From Pseudomonas pseudonitroreducens (GTDB lineage: Bacteria > Pseudomonadota > Gammaproteobacteria > Pseudomonadales > Pseudomonadaceae): DNA of 64,000 nucleotides. The translations under genes were made by a program, and so were the position numbers. Location of the stretch: NCBI RefSeq assembly GCF_021603645.1, contig NZ_BQHJ01000003.1, positions 248,001 to 312,000 on the forward strand, in the 5' to 3' direction. Positions 44,753-53,877 of this stretch are shown here, one piece after another; the first letter of the stretch is position 1; each line of letters starts with the position of its first letter. Below the pieces are notes generated by a model, which ran no database searches, had not been told where the DNA came from, and saw nothing but the letters and a program-made list of their open reading frames with translations.

Positions 44753-45937
44753 ATGCAGAATTCCGTCAAGGCCCAGCGTCCACGGGGGATATCGCTCAAC
44801 GATCCCGTCGTGCGCGGCTGGGCATTCCAGATCCTCGCCGTCATCTTCGTCGTGGCGGTTGGCTGGTTCCTCTTCGACAATACCCAGACCAACCTCGCCC
44901 ATCGCGGCATTCAGTCCGGCTTCGGCTTCCTCGACCACAGCGCCGGCTTCGGCATCTCCCAGCACCTGATCGACTACAGCGAAAGCGACACCTACGGACG
45001 GGTGTTCATGGTCGGCCTGCTGAACACGCTGCTGGTCACGGTGGTGGGCATTTTCTTCGCCACCATCCTCGGCTTCATCCTCGGCGTGGCGCGGCTGTCG
45101 CCCAACTGGCTGATCCGCAAGCTGGCGACCCTGTACATCGAGACCTTCCGCAACATCCCGCCGCTGCTGCAGATCTTCTTCTGGTACTTCGCCGTGCTCG
45201 GCCCGCTGCCGAACCCGCGGCAGAGCATCAGCTTCGGCGGCCTGTTCTTCGTCAACAACCGCGGCCTGCAGATGCCCGCGCCGATCGCCGCAGACGGCCT
45301 CGGCCCGTTCATCGTCGCGGTGATCCTGGCGCTGGTCGGCTGGGCAGTGCTCTGGCGGTGGGCCAGGGCCCGCCGCCATGCCACCGGCAAGGCCTTCCCG
45401 GTGTTCGTCAGTGGCCTGGCGCTACTGATCGTGCTGCCAGGCTTGGTGTCGCTGGTGGCCGGTGCGCCGTTCCACTGGGACGTGCCGGTGCTGCAGGGCT
45501 TCAACTTCCGTGGCGGCTGGGTGGTGATCCCGGAACTGGTGTCGATCGTTCTGGCGTTGTCGGTCTACACCGCCGCCTTCATCGGCGAAACGGTGCGTGC
45601 CGGCATCCAGGCGGTCAGTCATGGCCAGACCGAAGCTGCCGGTTCCCTCGGCCTGCGCCCGGGGCAGACGCTGCGCCTGGTGATCATCCCGCAGGCGTTG
45701 CGGGTGATCATTCCACCGCTCACCAGCCAGTACCTGAACCTGGCGAAGAACTCCTCGCTGGCCGCCGCCATCGGCTATCCGGACATGGTCTCGCTGTTCG
45801 CCGGCACGGTGCTCAACCAGACCGGCCAGGCCATCGAGACCATGGCCATCACCATGAGCGTGTACCTGGCCATCAGCATCAGCATTTCGCTGCTGATGAA
45901 CTGGTACAACAAGCACATCGCGCTGGTCGAGCGGTAG
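44753..45937 (+). CDS. aapQ: General L-amino-acid ABC transporter permease AapQ
   Basis: 394 aa inner-membrane permease, long like AapQ/BztB, with an N-terminal helix (about 25-45) and a split HisM-type domain. The EAA loop is GQTEAAGSLGLRPGQTLRLVIIPQALRV (quoted in part as EAAGSLGL...IIPQA). Start 44753 (MQNSVKAQRPRG) is preceded by GAGAGGG. aapM follows at 12 bp. Confidence 0.93.
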   Translation: MQNSVKAQRPRGISLNDPVVRGWAFQILAVIFVVAVGWFLFDNTQTNLAHRGIQSGFGFLDHSAGFGISQHLIDYSESDTYGRVFMVGLLNTLLVTVVGIFFATILGFILGVARLSPNWLIRKLATLYIETFRNIPPLLQIFFWYFAVLGPLPNPRQSISFGGLFFVNNRGLQMPAPIAADGLGPFIVAVILALVGWAVLWRWARARRHATGKAFPVFVSGLALLIVLPGLVSLVAGAPFHWDVPVLQGFNFRGGWVVIPELVSIVLALSVYTAAFIGETVRAGIQAVSHGQTEAAGSLGLRPGQTLRLVIIPQALRVIIPPLTSQYLNLAKNSSLAAAIGYPDMVSLFAGTVLNQTGQAIETMAITMSVYLAISISISLLMNWYNKHIALVER

Positions 45938-45949
45938 GGGAAGCAGATC

Positions 45950-47047
45950 ATGACAACTCATACCTTCAAGCCCGACCTGCCGCCACCGGCGATGAGCGTC
46001 GGTGTGCTTGCCTGGTTGCGCGCCAACCTGTTCTCCAGCTGGTTCAACACGCTGCTGACGCTGGTCGGTATCTACCTGGTCTGGCTGATCCTGCCCCCGC
46101 TGCTGGAGTGGGCGATCATCAAGGCCGACTGGACCGGCAGCACCCGCGCCGACTGCTCCCGCGAGGGCGCCTGCTGGGTGTTCATCGGCTCGCGTTTCGG
46201 CCAATTCATGTACGGCTTCTACCCCGAGGAACTGCGCTGGCGCGTGGACCTCACCGTGCTGTTCGTGGTGTTCGGCGCGGCGCCGCTGTTCCTCAAGCGC
46301 TTCGCCTACAAGGTGAAGTACGGCCTGGGCTTCCTCGTGGCGCTGCCGATCGTGGCCTACTGGCTGCTGCATGGTGGCTTCCTCGGCCTGGAAACCGTGC
46401 CGACCAGCGCCTGGGGCGGCCTGATGCTCACCGTGGTGATCGCCGCGGTCGGCATCTGCGGGGCGATGCCGCTGGGTATCCTGCTGGCGCTGGGGCGGCG
46501 CTCGAAGATGCCGGCGATCAAGGTCATCTGCGTCACCACCATCGAGTTCTGGCGCGGTGTGCCGCTGATCACCGTGCTGTTCATGTCCTCGGTGATGCTG
46601 CCGCTGTTCCTGCCCGAAGGCATGAACCTCGACAAGCTGCTGCGTGCGATGGTGATGGTGGTGCTGTTCGAGGCCGCGTATATCGCCGAGGTGGTGCGCG
46701 GCGGCATGCAGGCCATCCCGAAAGGGCAGTACGAAGCCGCGGCCGCCATGGGCCTGGGCTACTGGCGGACCATGGGCCTGGTGATCCTGCCGCAGGCGCT
46801 CAAGCTGGTGATCCCCGGCATCGTCAACACCTTCATCGCGCTGTTCAAGGACACCAGCCTGGTGATCATCATCGGCCTGTTCGACTTCCTGAATAGCATC
46901 AAGCGCGCCACCGCGGACCCGGCCTGGCTGGGCATGGCCACCGAGGGCTATGTGTTCGCCGCGGTCGTCTACTGGGTTTTCTGTTTCGGCATGTCCCGCT
47001 ACTCCATGCATCTGGAGCACAAGCTGGACACGGGCCATAAGCGTTAG
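45950..47047 (+). CDS. aapM: General L-amino-acid ABC transporter permease AapM
   Basis: 365 aa second permease of the AapQM pair. It has hydrophobic segments throughout and the EAA loop GQYEAAAAMGLGYWRTMGLV...LPQALK near residues 260-285. A small Cys-containing periplasmic loop (RADCSREGACW) lies after the first helix. aapP starts 12 bp after the stop. Confidence 0.94.
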   Translation: MTTHTFKPDLPPPAMSVGVLAWLRANLFSSWFNTLLTLVGIYLVWLILPPLLEWAIIKADWTGSTRADCSREGACWVFIGSRFGQFMYGFYPEELRWRVDLTVLFVVFGAAPLFLKRFAYKVKYGLGFLVALPIVAYWLLHGGFLGLETVPTSAWGGLMLTVVIAAVGICGAMPLGILLALGRRSKMPAIKVICVTTIEFWRGVPLITVLFMSSVMLPLFLPEGMNLDKLLRAMVMVVLFEAAYIAEVVRGGMQAIPKGQYEAAAAMGLGYWRTMGLVILPQALKLVIPGIVNTFIALFKDTSLVIIIGLFDFLNSIKRATADPAWLGMATEGYVFAAVVYWVFCFGMSRYSMHLEHKLDTGHKR

Positions 47048-47059
47048 GAGCGATTCATC

Positions 47060-47836
47060 ATGTCTGAAGCCACCAACAAGACCGCGCAGCCGGCCATCGG
47101 CGATCACGTGATGATCACCATGAAGGGCGTGAACAAGTGGTACGGCCAGTTCCACGTGCTCAAGGACATCAACCTGGAGGTCAAGCAGGGCGAGCGCATC
47201 GTGCTCTGCGGGCCGTCCGGCTCGGGCAAGTCGACCACCATCCGCTGCATCAACCGCCTGGAGGAGCACCAGCAGGGCAGCATCGTGGTTGACGGCACCG
47301 AACTGACCAACGACCTCAAGCAGATCGAGGCGATCCGCAGCGAAGTTGGCATGGTGTTCCAGCATTTCAATCTGTTCCCGCACCTGACCGTGCTGCAGAA
47401 CTGCACCCTGGCGCCGATGTGGGTGCGCAAGATGCCCAAGCGCCAGGCCGAGGAAGTCGCCATGCATTATCTTGAGCGCGTACGCATCCCGGAGCAGGCC
47501 CACAAGTTCCCCGGCCAGCTGTCCGGCGGCCAGCAGCAGCGCGTGGCGATCGCCCGTGCGCTGTGCATGAAGCCGAAGATCATGCTGTTCGACGAACCCA
47601 CCTCGGCGCTCGACCCGGAGATGGTCAAGGAAGTGCTCGACACCATGATCGGCCTGGCGCAGAGCGGCATGACCATGCTCTGCGTGACCCACGAGATGGG
47701 GTTCGCGCGTACCGTGGCGAACCGGGTGATCTTCATGGACAAGGGCGAGATCGTCGAGCAGGCGCCGCCGGACCAGTTCTTCGACAACCCGCAGTCGGAC
47801 CGCACCAAGCTGTTCCTCAGCCAGATCCTGCATTGA
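47060..47836 (+). CDS. aapP: General L-amino-acid ABC transporter ATPase AapP
   Basis: 258 aa ATP-binding subunit. Walker [10 protein letters not shown] (about residues 50-58), Q-loop [13 protein letters not shown], signature [15 protein letters not shown], Walker [15 protein letters not shown] and H-loop [10 protein letters not shown]. It powers AapQM. Last gene of the operon, followed by a REPIN. Confidence 0.96.
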   Translation: MSEATNKTAQPAIGDHVMITMKGVNKWYGQFHVLKDINLEVKQGERIVLCGPSGSGKSTTIRCINRLEEHQQGSIVVDGTELTNDLKQIEAIRSEVGMVFQHFNLFPHLTVLQNCTLAPMWVRKMPKRQAEEVAMHYLERVRIPEQAHKFPGQLSGGQQQRVAIARALCMKPKIMLFDEPTSALDPEMVKEVLDTMIGLAQSGMTMLCVTHEMGFARTVANRVIFMDKGEIVEQAPPDQFFDNPQSDRTKLFLSQILH

Positions 47837-48157
47837 TAAAGCTCTTCGTAGGAGCGAGCTTGCTCGCGAACGGATTTCCCGGCTACTTGGATGCCAGGCT
47901 GTTCGCGAGCAAGCTCGCTCCTACAGAGTCATGATGCCGCACCGCAAATCTTCATCCCCTCACGCTCGTCTCCCGCGATGGCGAGCCCCCGGCGCAACGG
48001 CGTATGCTGCCGACACCACCGCAACAAGGTGCGCATCGCCAAAAGCCGGCTGAACTCGGCCGTCGGATCGGTGTTCCCATGTGCAGTGGTTTGTCAGGGA
48101 TGGGCTAACGTTTGAAGTAGCTCCCCTGCACCCGCCGTCCAAAGGAAGAGAGCCGAC
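47837..48157. other. aapP-pcs intergenic region
   Basis: 321 bp. Holds a REPIN (47848-47925) and then about 230 bp that must include the pcs promoter. No gene or clear regulator site was seen in the rest. Confidence 0.5.
47848..47925. repeat. REP pair (REPIN), head-to-head
   Basis: GTAGGAGCGAGCTTGCTCGC at the left and an inverted copy ending CTCGCTCCTACA at the right, about 30 bp apart, just after aapP. Confidence 0.92.
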
Positions 48158-48874
48158 GTGAACCTGATCCTATCGCCAATGAACCTCAGCAAAGCCAAGG
48201 CCTGGGGCGCCCACGCGGTGACCTCCAGCGGTGTCATCCTCGCGCTGCTTGCGCTTCTCGCGCTGGTCGACAACAGGCCGCAAGCCTGCCTGCTGTGGCT
48301 GGGCGTGGCGCTGCTGGTGGACGGCCTGGACGGCACTCTGGCACGCAAGTTCGACGTCAAGGCGGTGCTGCCGCACTTCGATGGCTCGACCCTGGATCTG
48401 GTGATCGACTACCTCACCTACGTCTTCATCCCGGCGATCTTCATCTATCGCTACGTTCCGCTGCCGGTGCACACCGAACTGCTGGCGGTGGGGGTGATCC
48501 TGGTGTCCTCGCTGTTCTGCTTCTGCAACGTCAACATGAAGAGCAAGGACAACTACTTCGTTGGCTTCCCGGCTGCCTGGAACGTCGTGGCGGTGTACTT
48601 CTTCGTGCTCGACCTGCATCCCTGGGTCAGCTTTGTCACCGTGCTGGTACTGGCCGCGCTGACCCTGACCCGGATGAAGTTCCTGCACCCGTTCCGCGTG
48701 CGTCAGTTCATGCCGCTGAACATCGCCGTGACCTTCGTCTGGCTGCTCAGCAGCGCCTTGCTGATCCTCCAGCATCCGGTGGACCAGCCCTGGCTGCTCG
48801 GCCTGTGGTTCGTGGCGTCGGCCTATTTCGTCGGCGTCTGCGTGTGGCGCACGGCGATGGAATGGTTCCACTGA
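48158..48874 (+). CDS. pcs: Phosphatidylcholine synthase Pcs
   Basis: 238 aa membrane enzyme that makes phosphatidylcholine from CDP-diacylglycerol and choline. It has the CDP-alcohol phosphotransferase motif DG-x2-GT-x-AR...G-x3-D-x3-D (LVDGLDGTLARKFDVKA, HFDGSTLDLVIDY) at about residues 54-88 and seven to eight hydrophobic segments. GTG start at 48158 with AGGAAGAG upstream; an ATG seven codons later is an alternative. Same position next to an amino-acid binding protein as in P. aeruginosa, from memory. Confidence 0.92.
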   Translation: MNLILSPMNLSKAKAWGAHAVTSSGVILALLALLALVDNRPQACLLWLGVALLVDGLDGTLARKFDVKAVLPHFDGSTLDLVIDYLTYVFIPAIFIYRYVPLPVHTELLAVGVILVSSLFCFCNVNMKSKDNYFVGFPAAWNVVAVYFFVLDLHPWVSFVTVLVLAALTLTRMKFLHPFRVRQFMPLNIAVTFVWLLSSALLILQHPVDQPWLLGLWFVASAYFVGVCVWRTAMEWFH

Positions 48875-48896
48875 TCGCGGAATCACAATTGCCTTA

Positions 48897-48932
48897 CGTA
48901 GGATGGGTGGAGCGAAGCGATACCCATCGATT
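48897..48932 (+). repeat. Single copy of the CGTAGGATGGGTGGAG repeat
   Basis: CGTAGGATGGGTGGAGCGAA then GCGATACCCATCGATT. Third locus of this family in the window. Confidence 0.8.
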
Positions 48933-48976
48933 GCTCTGCAATGACCCGCACGGGTTACGGTCCTGAGGCTCTTGAA

Positions 48977-49068
48977 TGTAGGAGCGAGCTAGCTCGCGAA
49001 CATCCCAGCGCTGGAGTGGCCGGGAAATGGTTCGCGAGCAAGAACTGGGCGTCCCCCTCGCTCTTACA
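48977..49068. repeat. REP pair whose right arm carries the 14-nt insertion
   Basis: Left arm TGTAGGAGCGAGCTAGCTCG. Right arm TTCGCGAGCAAG + AACTGGGCGTCCCC + CTCGCTCTTACA: the two halves of a normal REP are intact on both sides of a 14-nt insertion, which makes this the clearest copy of the variant. Confidence 0.85.
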
Positions 49069-49076
49069 AATCCCTC

Positions 49077-50033
49077 CTAGAGTTGCCGCCCCAGCACTCG
49101 CTGCCGGAAAGCCCCCGGCGTCTCTCCGCACACCTGCTTGAACAGCCGCGCGAAGCTTGCCCGGTCGGCGTAGCCGACATCACTGGCGATGCGTTCCAGC
49201 GAGCGCCCCGGATCGCCCAGCGCTTCCTGTGCCGAAGCGATACGCAGGCGCTGCACGTAGTCATTCGGCGACATCCCAACCTGCTCGCGAAAGCGCCGCA
49301 ACAGCGTGCGCGTGGAGCAATGCACACGTTGCGCCAACGTGGTGAGGTCAAAGGGCTGAGCGTAGTTCTCCTCCAGCCAGGCCAGCAGCGGTTGCAGCGG
49401 CGAGCCGGCGGGCAGCGGCTCCGGTAGCAGCGGCGTGAAGCGCCGCTGGCGGCCGCGCCCGTGCTCGAACACCAGGGTTGCCGCCGCGCGGCGCGCCAGC
49501 GCCGCACCGGCATGACGCTCGATCAGGTACAGGCACAGGTCCAGCCCGGCCTGGGCGCCGCCGGAGCAGAGCCGGCCGTTGTCGTCGGTACACAGGGCGT
49601 CGATGTCCAGGCGCACCTGGGGATAGCGTGCGCGGAACGCCGCCTCCAGCGCCCAGTGCGTGGTGGCGCGGCGCCCGTCCAGCACGCCGGCTTCCGCCAG
49701 CAGGAACGCGCTGCTGCACAGGCTGCCCAGTTGCACGCCGGCGGGCGCACGGCGCAGCCAGGAAAGCAGCGGCTGGTTGGCCTTGACAGTGCTGTCTATG
49801 TCCGCGCCGGTGGCGGGAATCAGTAGCAGGTCGCAGTGCGCAGCCAGATCCAGGCCGCCTTCCACTTCCACGCGGCCGAAAGGCAACTCTACCGGTGCGC
49901 CATCGCTGCTGATCCGCAGCACTTCGAAGTGCCGCTCACCGGCCAGGCGGTTGGCGAGATGGAAGCTGTCCATGGCCAGGCCAAGGCTGGAACACAGGGT
50001 TTGCGGGCAGACGAACAGGGCTATCCTGAACAT
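49077..50033 (-). CDS. GlxA-family AraC-type regulator (DJ-1/PfpI domain plus HTH)
   Basis: 318 aa. The N-terminal GATase1/DJ-1-like domain (residues 3-185) includes CDLLLIPATGADID and LGSLCSSAFLLAEAGVLDGRRATTHW; the C-terminal AraC HTH (about 215-315) has FDLTTLAQRVHCSTRTLLRRF and ASDVGYADRASFARLFKQ. Relatives control carnitine, glycine-betaine or arginine catabolism; the ligand here is unknown. Start 50033 (MFRIALFVCPQT) is the family start. Divergent from the SnoaL-like gene, which may be a target. Confidence 0.92.
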   Translation of the reverse strand: MFRIALFVCPQTLCSSLGLAMDSFHLANRLAGERHFEVLRISSDGAPVELPFGRVEVEGGLDLAAHCDLLLIPATGADIDSTVKANQPLLSWLRRAPAGVQLGSLCSSAFLLAEAGVLDGRRATTHWALEAAFRARYPQVRLDIDALCTDDNGRLCSGGAQAGLDLCLYLIERHAGAALARRAAATLVFEHGRGRQRRFTPLLPEPLPAGSPLQPLLAWLEENYAQPFDLTTLAQRVHCSTRTLLRRFREQVGMSPNDYVQRLRIASAQEALGDPGRSLERIASDVGYADRASFARLFKQVCGETPGAFRQRVLGRQL

Positions 50034-50156
50034 GGCGTCTCGCTTTGCTCTGGCGATGGAAGTGGCGCTATTGATCATAATGTTGTCGATATTGCCAATC
50101 GTGTCCAGTCGAAGCGGCTCCGATACTGCACACATCCTCCCAGACACGAGCCCACC

Positions 50157-50639
50157 ATGGCCCACGCCAACGCCCAACTGATCGAACGTTTCTACCAGGC
50201 CTTCCAGCGCCGCGACGGCGAGGCCATGGCCGCCTGCTACAGTGCCGACGTGCAGTTCCGCGACCCGGTCTTCAGCGACCTGCGCGGCGCCGAGGCCGGC
50301 GACATGTGGCGCATGCTCAGCGCCCGGGCGCAGGATTTCGCGCTGACCTATGACGGCGTCGAGGCTGACGATACTCGTGGGTCGGCGCGCTGGGTGGCGT
50401 CCTACACCTTTACTCAGACTGGTCGGAAAGTGACCAATCACATCCAGGCACATTTCCATTTTCGCGATGGATTGATCTGTCAGCACGAAGACCGCTTCGA
50501 CCTCTGGAAATGGTCGCGCCAGGCCCTTGGGGCCAAGGGCGCGCTGCTGGGTTGGGCGCCCCCGGTGCAGCGGGCGATTCGTGCGCAGGCCGCCAAAGGG
50601 CTCGCGGCATACCGCGCACAACGAGCAGGGAAGCCCTGA
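50157..50639 (+). CDS. SnoaL-like (NTF2 fold) protein
   Basis: 160 aa. Helix-rich start LIERFYQAFQRRDGEAMAACYSADVQFRDPVF, then an NTF2-like beta sheet ending HFHFRDGLICQHEDRFDLWKW and a C-terminal helical tail. NTF2 folds serve as small enzymes or binding domains, so no reaction can be assigned. Divergent from the GlxA-type regulator across 123 bp and followed by two GST-fold genes. Confidence 0.85.
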   Translation: MAHANAQLIERFYQAFQRRDGEAMAACYSADVQFRDPVFSDLRGAEAGDMWRMLSARAQDFALTYDGVEADDTRGSARWVASYTFTQTGRKVTNHIQAHFHFRDGLICQHEDRFDLWKWSRQALGAKGALLGWAPPVQRAIRAQAAKGLAAYRAQRAGKP

Positions 50640-50712
50640 TAGCGGGCTTTCGGGCTCGCCCGCGGCGGCTGGATAGGCTTAAATGACAGGCGACTGAGAG
50701 CCGGACGCCGCC

Positions 50713-51414
50713 ATGATCACACTTTTCCAGTTCCCGCCCGCCTTCAACGTACCCAACGTCAGCCCTTTCTGCTTGAAGCTGGAGACCTTCCTACGCCTCG
50801 CCGGGCTGGAATACCAGGTCAAGCCTGTGATGGACCCGCGCAAGGGGCCCAAGGGCAAGCTGCCGTTCATTACGCTGGACGGCAAACCCATCGCCGACAC
50901 GGCGATCATCATGCGCACCCTGCAGCAGTACTACGAATTCGACCTCGACGCCGGCCTCGACGCCCGTGGCCGAGGCTGGGCCGTGTCGATCACTCGCCTG
51001 TGCGACGAGCACCTGGTGCCGCTGCTGGTGTATTTCCGCTGGCTCGACGAGCAGGGCTTCCGCCAGGTGAAGGACGTGATGTTCCGTGGCGTTCCCGCCC
51101 CCCTGCGGCCGGTGGTCGGTGCGATGCTGCAGCGCAAGATCCGCGGCGATCTGAAGGGTCGCGGCCTGCTGCGCCACAGCCGCGAGGAACTGCTGAGCTT
51201 CGCCCGCGATGATCTCGAAGCCCTCGACGGCATGCTCGGTGACCTGCCGTACTTCGGTGGTGCCCAGCCATGCAGCGCCGATGCCGCCACCTACGGCGTG
51301 CTGGCCAACCTGATCCTGAGCACCCTGGAAACCCCGCTCAACGACATGGCGCGCAGCTACGAGCGCCTGGTCGCCTACTGCGATCGCATGCAGGCACGGG
51401 TCTGGGCGTCGTGA
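50713..51414 (+). CDS. Glutathione S-transferase family protein
   Basis: 233 aa. N-terminal thioredoxin-fold GST domain ([33 protein letters not shown], in part) with the cis-Pro/Ser-Asp region [18 protein letters not shown], and a helical C-terminal domain ending SRYERL-like ([14 protein letters not shown]). Resembles the metaxin/Tom37-like GST group rather than classic detoxifying enzymes. The last codons overlap the GTG start of the GIY-YIG gene (GTGA at 51411). Confidence 0.88.
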   Translation: MITLFQFPPAFNVPNVSPFCLKLETFLRLAGLEYQVKPVMDPRKGPKGKLPFITLDGKPIADTAIIMRTLQQYYEFDLDAGLDARGRGWAVSITRLCDEHLVPLLVYFRWLDEQGFRQVKDVMFRGVPAPLRPVVGAMLQRKIRGDLKGRGLLRHSREELLSFARDDLEALDGMLGDLPYFGGAQPCSADAATYGVLANLILSTLETPLNDMARSYERLVAYCDRMQARVWAS

Positions 51415-51710
51415 CCGCCGCCGAGCCAAAACCCTGGTTCGTCTACCTGGTGCGCGCCGAGAACGGCGCGCTCTACTGCGGTATCAGCGACGACGCGCAA
51501 CGGCGCTTCGAAGCCCATCGGACCGGCAAGGGCGCGCGCTTTTTCCACTCCAGCCCGGCCCAGGCGCTGGTCTACGTCGAAGCCTGCCCCGGCAAGGGCG
51601 ACGCGCTGCGCCGTGAGCGGGCGATCAAGGCGCTGAGTAAAAAGGCCAAGGAGCACCTGGTGCTCGCCAGCCCCTTCACCATCAGTGCCGTGGATGTCAT
51701 GCCATCCTAG
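51411..51710 (+). CDS. GIY-YIG nuclease superfamily protein (UPF0213/YhbQ type)
   Basis: 99 aa, a single GIY-YIG domain: [27 protein letters not shown] (GIY = VYL, YIG = YCG) followed by the conserved Arg/His and a later Glu region ([13 protein letters not shown]). Stand-alone UPF0213 proteins have reported DNA-related activity but no settled role. GTG start overlapping the GST stop by 4 bp predicts translational coupling. Confidence 0.9.
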   Translation: MTAAEPKPWFVYLVRAENGALYCGISDDAQRRFEAHRTGKGARFFHSSPAQALVYVEACPGKGDALRRERAIKALSKKAKEHLVLASPFTISAVDVMPS

Positions 51711-51779
51711 GGATGAGGTAGGACTCGCCTGCTGCTCGGGTTAAGCTGCCGGGCCACTTTCCGACCGCTGGAGCGCCCC

Positions 51780-52715
51780 ATGTCCGAGCTGATCCTGCAC
51801 CACTACCCGACTTCGCCCTTCGCCGAGAAGGCGCGTCTGATGCTGGGCTTCAAGCAGTTGCCCTGGCGCTCGGTGACCATCCCGCCGTTGATGCCCAAGC
51901 CGGACCTGATGCCGCTTACCGGTGGCTACCGGAAGACGCCGGTGTTGCAGGTGGGCGCCGATATCTACTGCGACACCGCGTTGATCGCGCGCCGCCTGGA
52001 GCAGGAAAAGGCCGTGCCGGCGTTGTTCCCCGAGGGCCATGAGTTCACCGTCGCGAGCTTTTCCTCGTGGGTTGATTCGGTGATCTTCCAGCATGCGGTC
52101 AGCCTGGTGTTCCAGCCCGAGTCGATTGCCATGCGTTTCGGCAAGCTGCCGCCGGAGTTCCTCAAGGCGTTCGTCGCCGACCGCAGCCAACTGTTCAGCG
52201 GCGGCACCGCCAGCAAGCTGTCGGCCGAGCAGGCCAAGCACCAGTGGCCGAGCTTCATGGCGCGCGTCGAGGAGCAACTGTCCCGCGAAGAAGGCGATTT
52301 CCTGTTCGGCGAACCCTCGGTAGCCGACCTGTCACTCGCCCACTGCCTGTGGTTCGTCAAGGCCACGCCGGTCACCTCGCCACTGGTGGACGCCTACCCG
52401 GCGGTCAGTGCCTGGCTCGCTCGCGTGCTGGGTTTTGGTCATGGTGCGCCCAGCGAAATGAGCAGCGAAGAAGCCATCGCCGTGGCGCGCGACAGCCAGC
52501 CCGCCGCCTTGCCCCAGGAAGACTTTGCCGATCCCAACGGCTTCACGCCCGGCCAGCGTGTGGTGATCGCCGCCACTGACTACGGTTGCGATCCGGTGGA
52601 GGGCGAACTGCTGCATGCCGGGCTGGAGAGCCTGATCCTGCGCCGTGAGGACCCGCGTGCCGGCATCGTCCACGTGCATTTCCCGCGTATCGGCTTCAGC
52701 ATCCGCCCGGCCTGA
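51780..52715 (+). CDS. Glutathione S-transferase-like protein with C-terminal extension
   Basis: 311 aa. A GST N-domain (ELILHHYPTSPFAEKARLMLGFKQLPW, GGYRKTPVLQVGADIYCDTALI) and helical C-domain (to about 215), followed by about 90 further residues (FTPGQRVVIAATDYGCDPVEGELLHAGLESLILRRED) that look like a small beta domain. The substrate is unknown. The last 20 bp overlap the 3' end of the convergent DUF4344 gene. Confidence 0.87.
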   Translation: MSELILHHYPTSPFAEKARLMLGFKQLPWRSVTIPPLMPKPDLMPLTGGYRKTPVLQVGADIYCDTALIARRLEQEKAVPALFPEGHEFTVASFSSWVDSVIFQHAVSLVFQPESIAMRFGKLPPEFLKAFVADRSQLFSGGTASKLSAEQAKHQWPSFMARVEEQLSREEGDFLFGEPSVADLSLAHCLWFVKATPVTSPLVDAYPAVSAWLARVLGFGHGAPSEMSSEEAIAVARDSQPAALPQEDFADPNGFTPGQRVVIAATDYGCDPVEGELLHAGLESLILRREDPRAGIVHVHFPRIGFSIRPA

Positions 52716-53625
52716 GCCCGGCCGGGCCAGGGCATTGCCGCGTGATCGGCGTACGCAGGCGCGGCAGGCTCTCGGCCATTTCACGGAAGTGTTGCAGGCG
52801 CTCGTAGCAGAGCGCCATTTCCCCGCTGTTGCTGTTGTACCAGGCGTCCGGTGCGCCGCAGCTGACCAGTTGGATGGTCAGCGGGCGCGGTGGCCGGAAC
52901 AGACGGAACACCTCGTCCACCATCGCCTGCAGATGATCGCCGTCGCGTAGCAGGGCGATCAGCGGCTGCATGGCATCGCGGTCCACCGCTGGCGTGTCGT
53001 AGTTCAGGTGCAGCGCGGCACGGTGCTGGATCGATGGATGCCGCCGGGCGTGGCGAATCCACTCGAACGCCTTGCTGGCCTGCTGGAATTCCTGGTCACA
53101 GTAAACGGCGCGCTCGTAAGGCAGCCCGGTGAGCGGCGGCAGCCAGTCCAGCCGCGTCATGTCGCTGCCATAGAGCAGGCAGGCGATGTTGTAGTAGCGC
53201 TGCTCGTCCAGCGGGTGGCTGTCCCAGGCCAGCACCTGGTCCGGTGGGGGCTTGGGCGTCTGCCATTCCAGCCGCCAGTAGTCGGCGATATCCAGCAGGC
53301 GCGCGTCCACCTCGTCCCGCGGCAGCCTGGCATAGAGGCGGAACAGCAGGATGAAGCCAAGCTGGTCTGCCGCATCTTCCTCGCGGCCCAGCACCGGCAG
53401 GTCGTACTCGGCGATCAGCATGTGTCCCATTTCGTGCATCACGCTGAACTCGGCGTTGGCCAGCACGAAGCGCGCGACGTTGGGCGGGAGCGGTGTCGGG
53501 TCGGCGAAAAGCAGGCGGGTGCAGAGCAGCAACAGCAACGCGAAATACGAGGAATTCGACCGGGGATGCCCGGAGAGCGGGGACGCAGCGACAGTGAAAG
53601 CGTGCAAGGCGGGCATGGCGGCCAC
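52696..53625 (-). CDS. DUF4344 putative metallopeptidase, secreted
   Basis: 309 aa. Probable signal peptide late in the N-terminus (SSYFALLLLLCTRLLFADP, about residues 25-43). The zinc-peptidase motif HEMGH lies at about 64-68 with a downstream acidic pair (GREEDAADQLGF). Cysteines near the C-terminus could form disulfides. The true start is unsure: the 24 residues before the hydrophobic stretch are polar and a later start is possible. Function is unknown beyond probable proteolysis in the periplasm. Confidence 0.83.
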   Translation of the reverse strand: MAAMPALHAFTVAASPLSGHPRSNSSYFALLLLLCTRLLFADPTPLPPNVARFVLANAEFSVMHEMGHMLIAEYDLPVLGREEDAADQLGFILLFRLYARLPRDEVDARLLDIADYWRLEWQTPKPPPDQVLAWDSHPLDEQRYYNIACLLYGSDMTRLDWLPPLTGLPYERAVYCDQEFQQASKAFEWIRHARRHPSIQHRAALHLNYDTPAVDRDAMQPLIALLRDGDHLQAMVDEVFRLFRPPRPLTIQLVSCGAPDAWYNSNSGEMALCYERLQHFREMAESLPRLRTPITRQCPGPAGLRPGGC

Positions 53626-53733
53626 CGCGAGCGAGAGGCGCCTGATCTGACTCTAGCAGCCGCACCGCGCGGGCTGCGGGGCGTTTTGTCGGAAGTCTGG
53701 GGCAGTGGTCGTTTGATTCTTCAGCCCTGCAGG

Positions 53734-53808
53734 TTCGCGAGCAAGCTCGCTCCTACACGGAGCGCACTGCACTGGCCCGCTTTCTGTAGGAGCGAGCTTG
53801 CTCGCGAA
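53734..53808. repeat. REP pair, tail-to-tail
   Basis: TTCGCGAGCAAGCTCGCTCC...TGTAGGAGCGAGCTTGCTCG, the same outward arrangement as at 31163. Between the DUF4344 promoter side and the yejK terminator. Confidence 0.92.
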
Positions 53809-53834
53809 CCGCACGGCGCCAAATCGTCAGCCAC

Positions 53835-53862
53835 AAAAAAGCCCATCGCGAGATGGGCTTTT
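53835..53862 (-). terminator. Intrinsic terminator of yejK
   Basis: GCCCATC-gcga-GATGGGC flanked by A6 and T4; on the minus strand it ends TTTTTT, 16 bp past the stop. Confidence 0.9.
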
Positions 53863-53877
53863 CGTTTCAGCCGGGGC

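Noticed and set aside
45422-47833. 803-codon minus-strand open frame across aapQ, aapM and aapP
   Set aside because: Crosses three real genes and has His/Gln/Glu-rich shadow composition.
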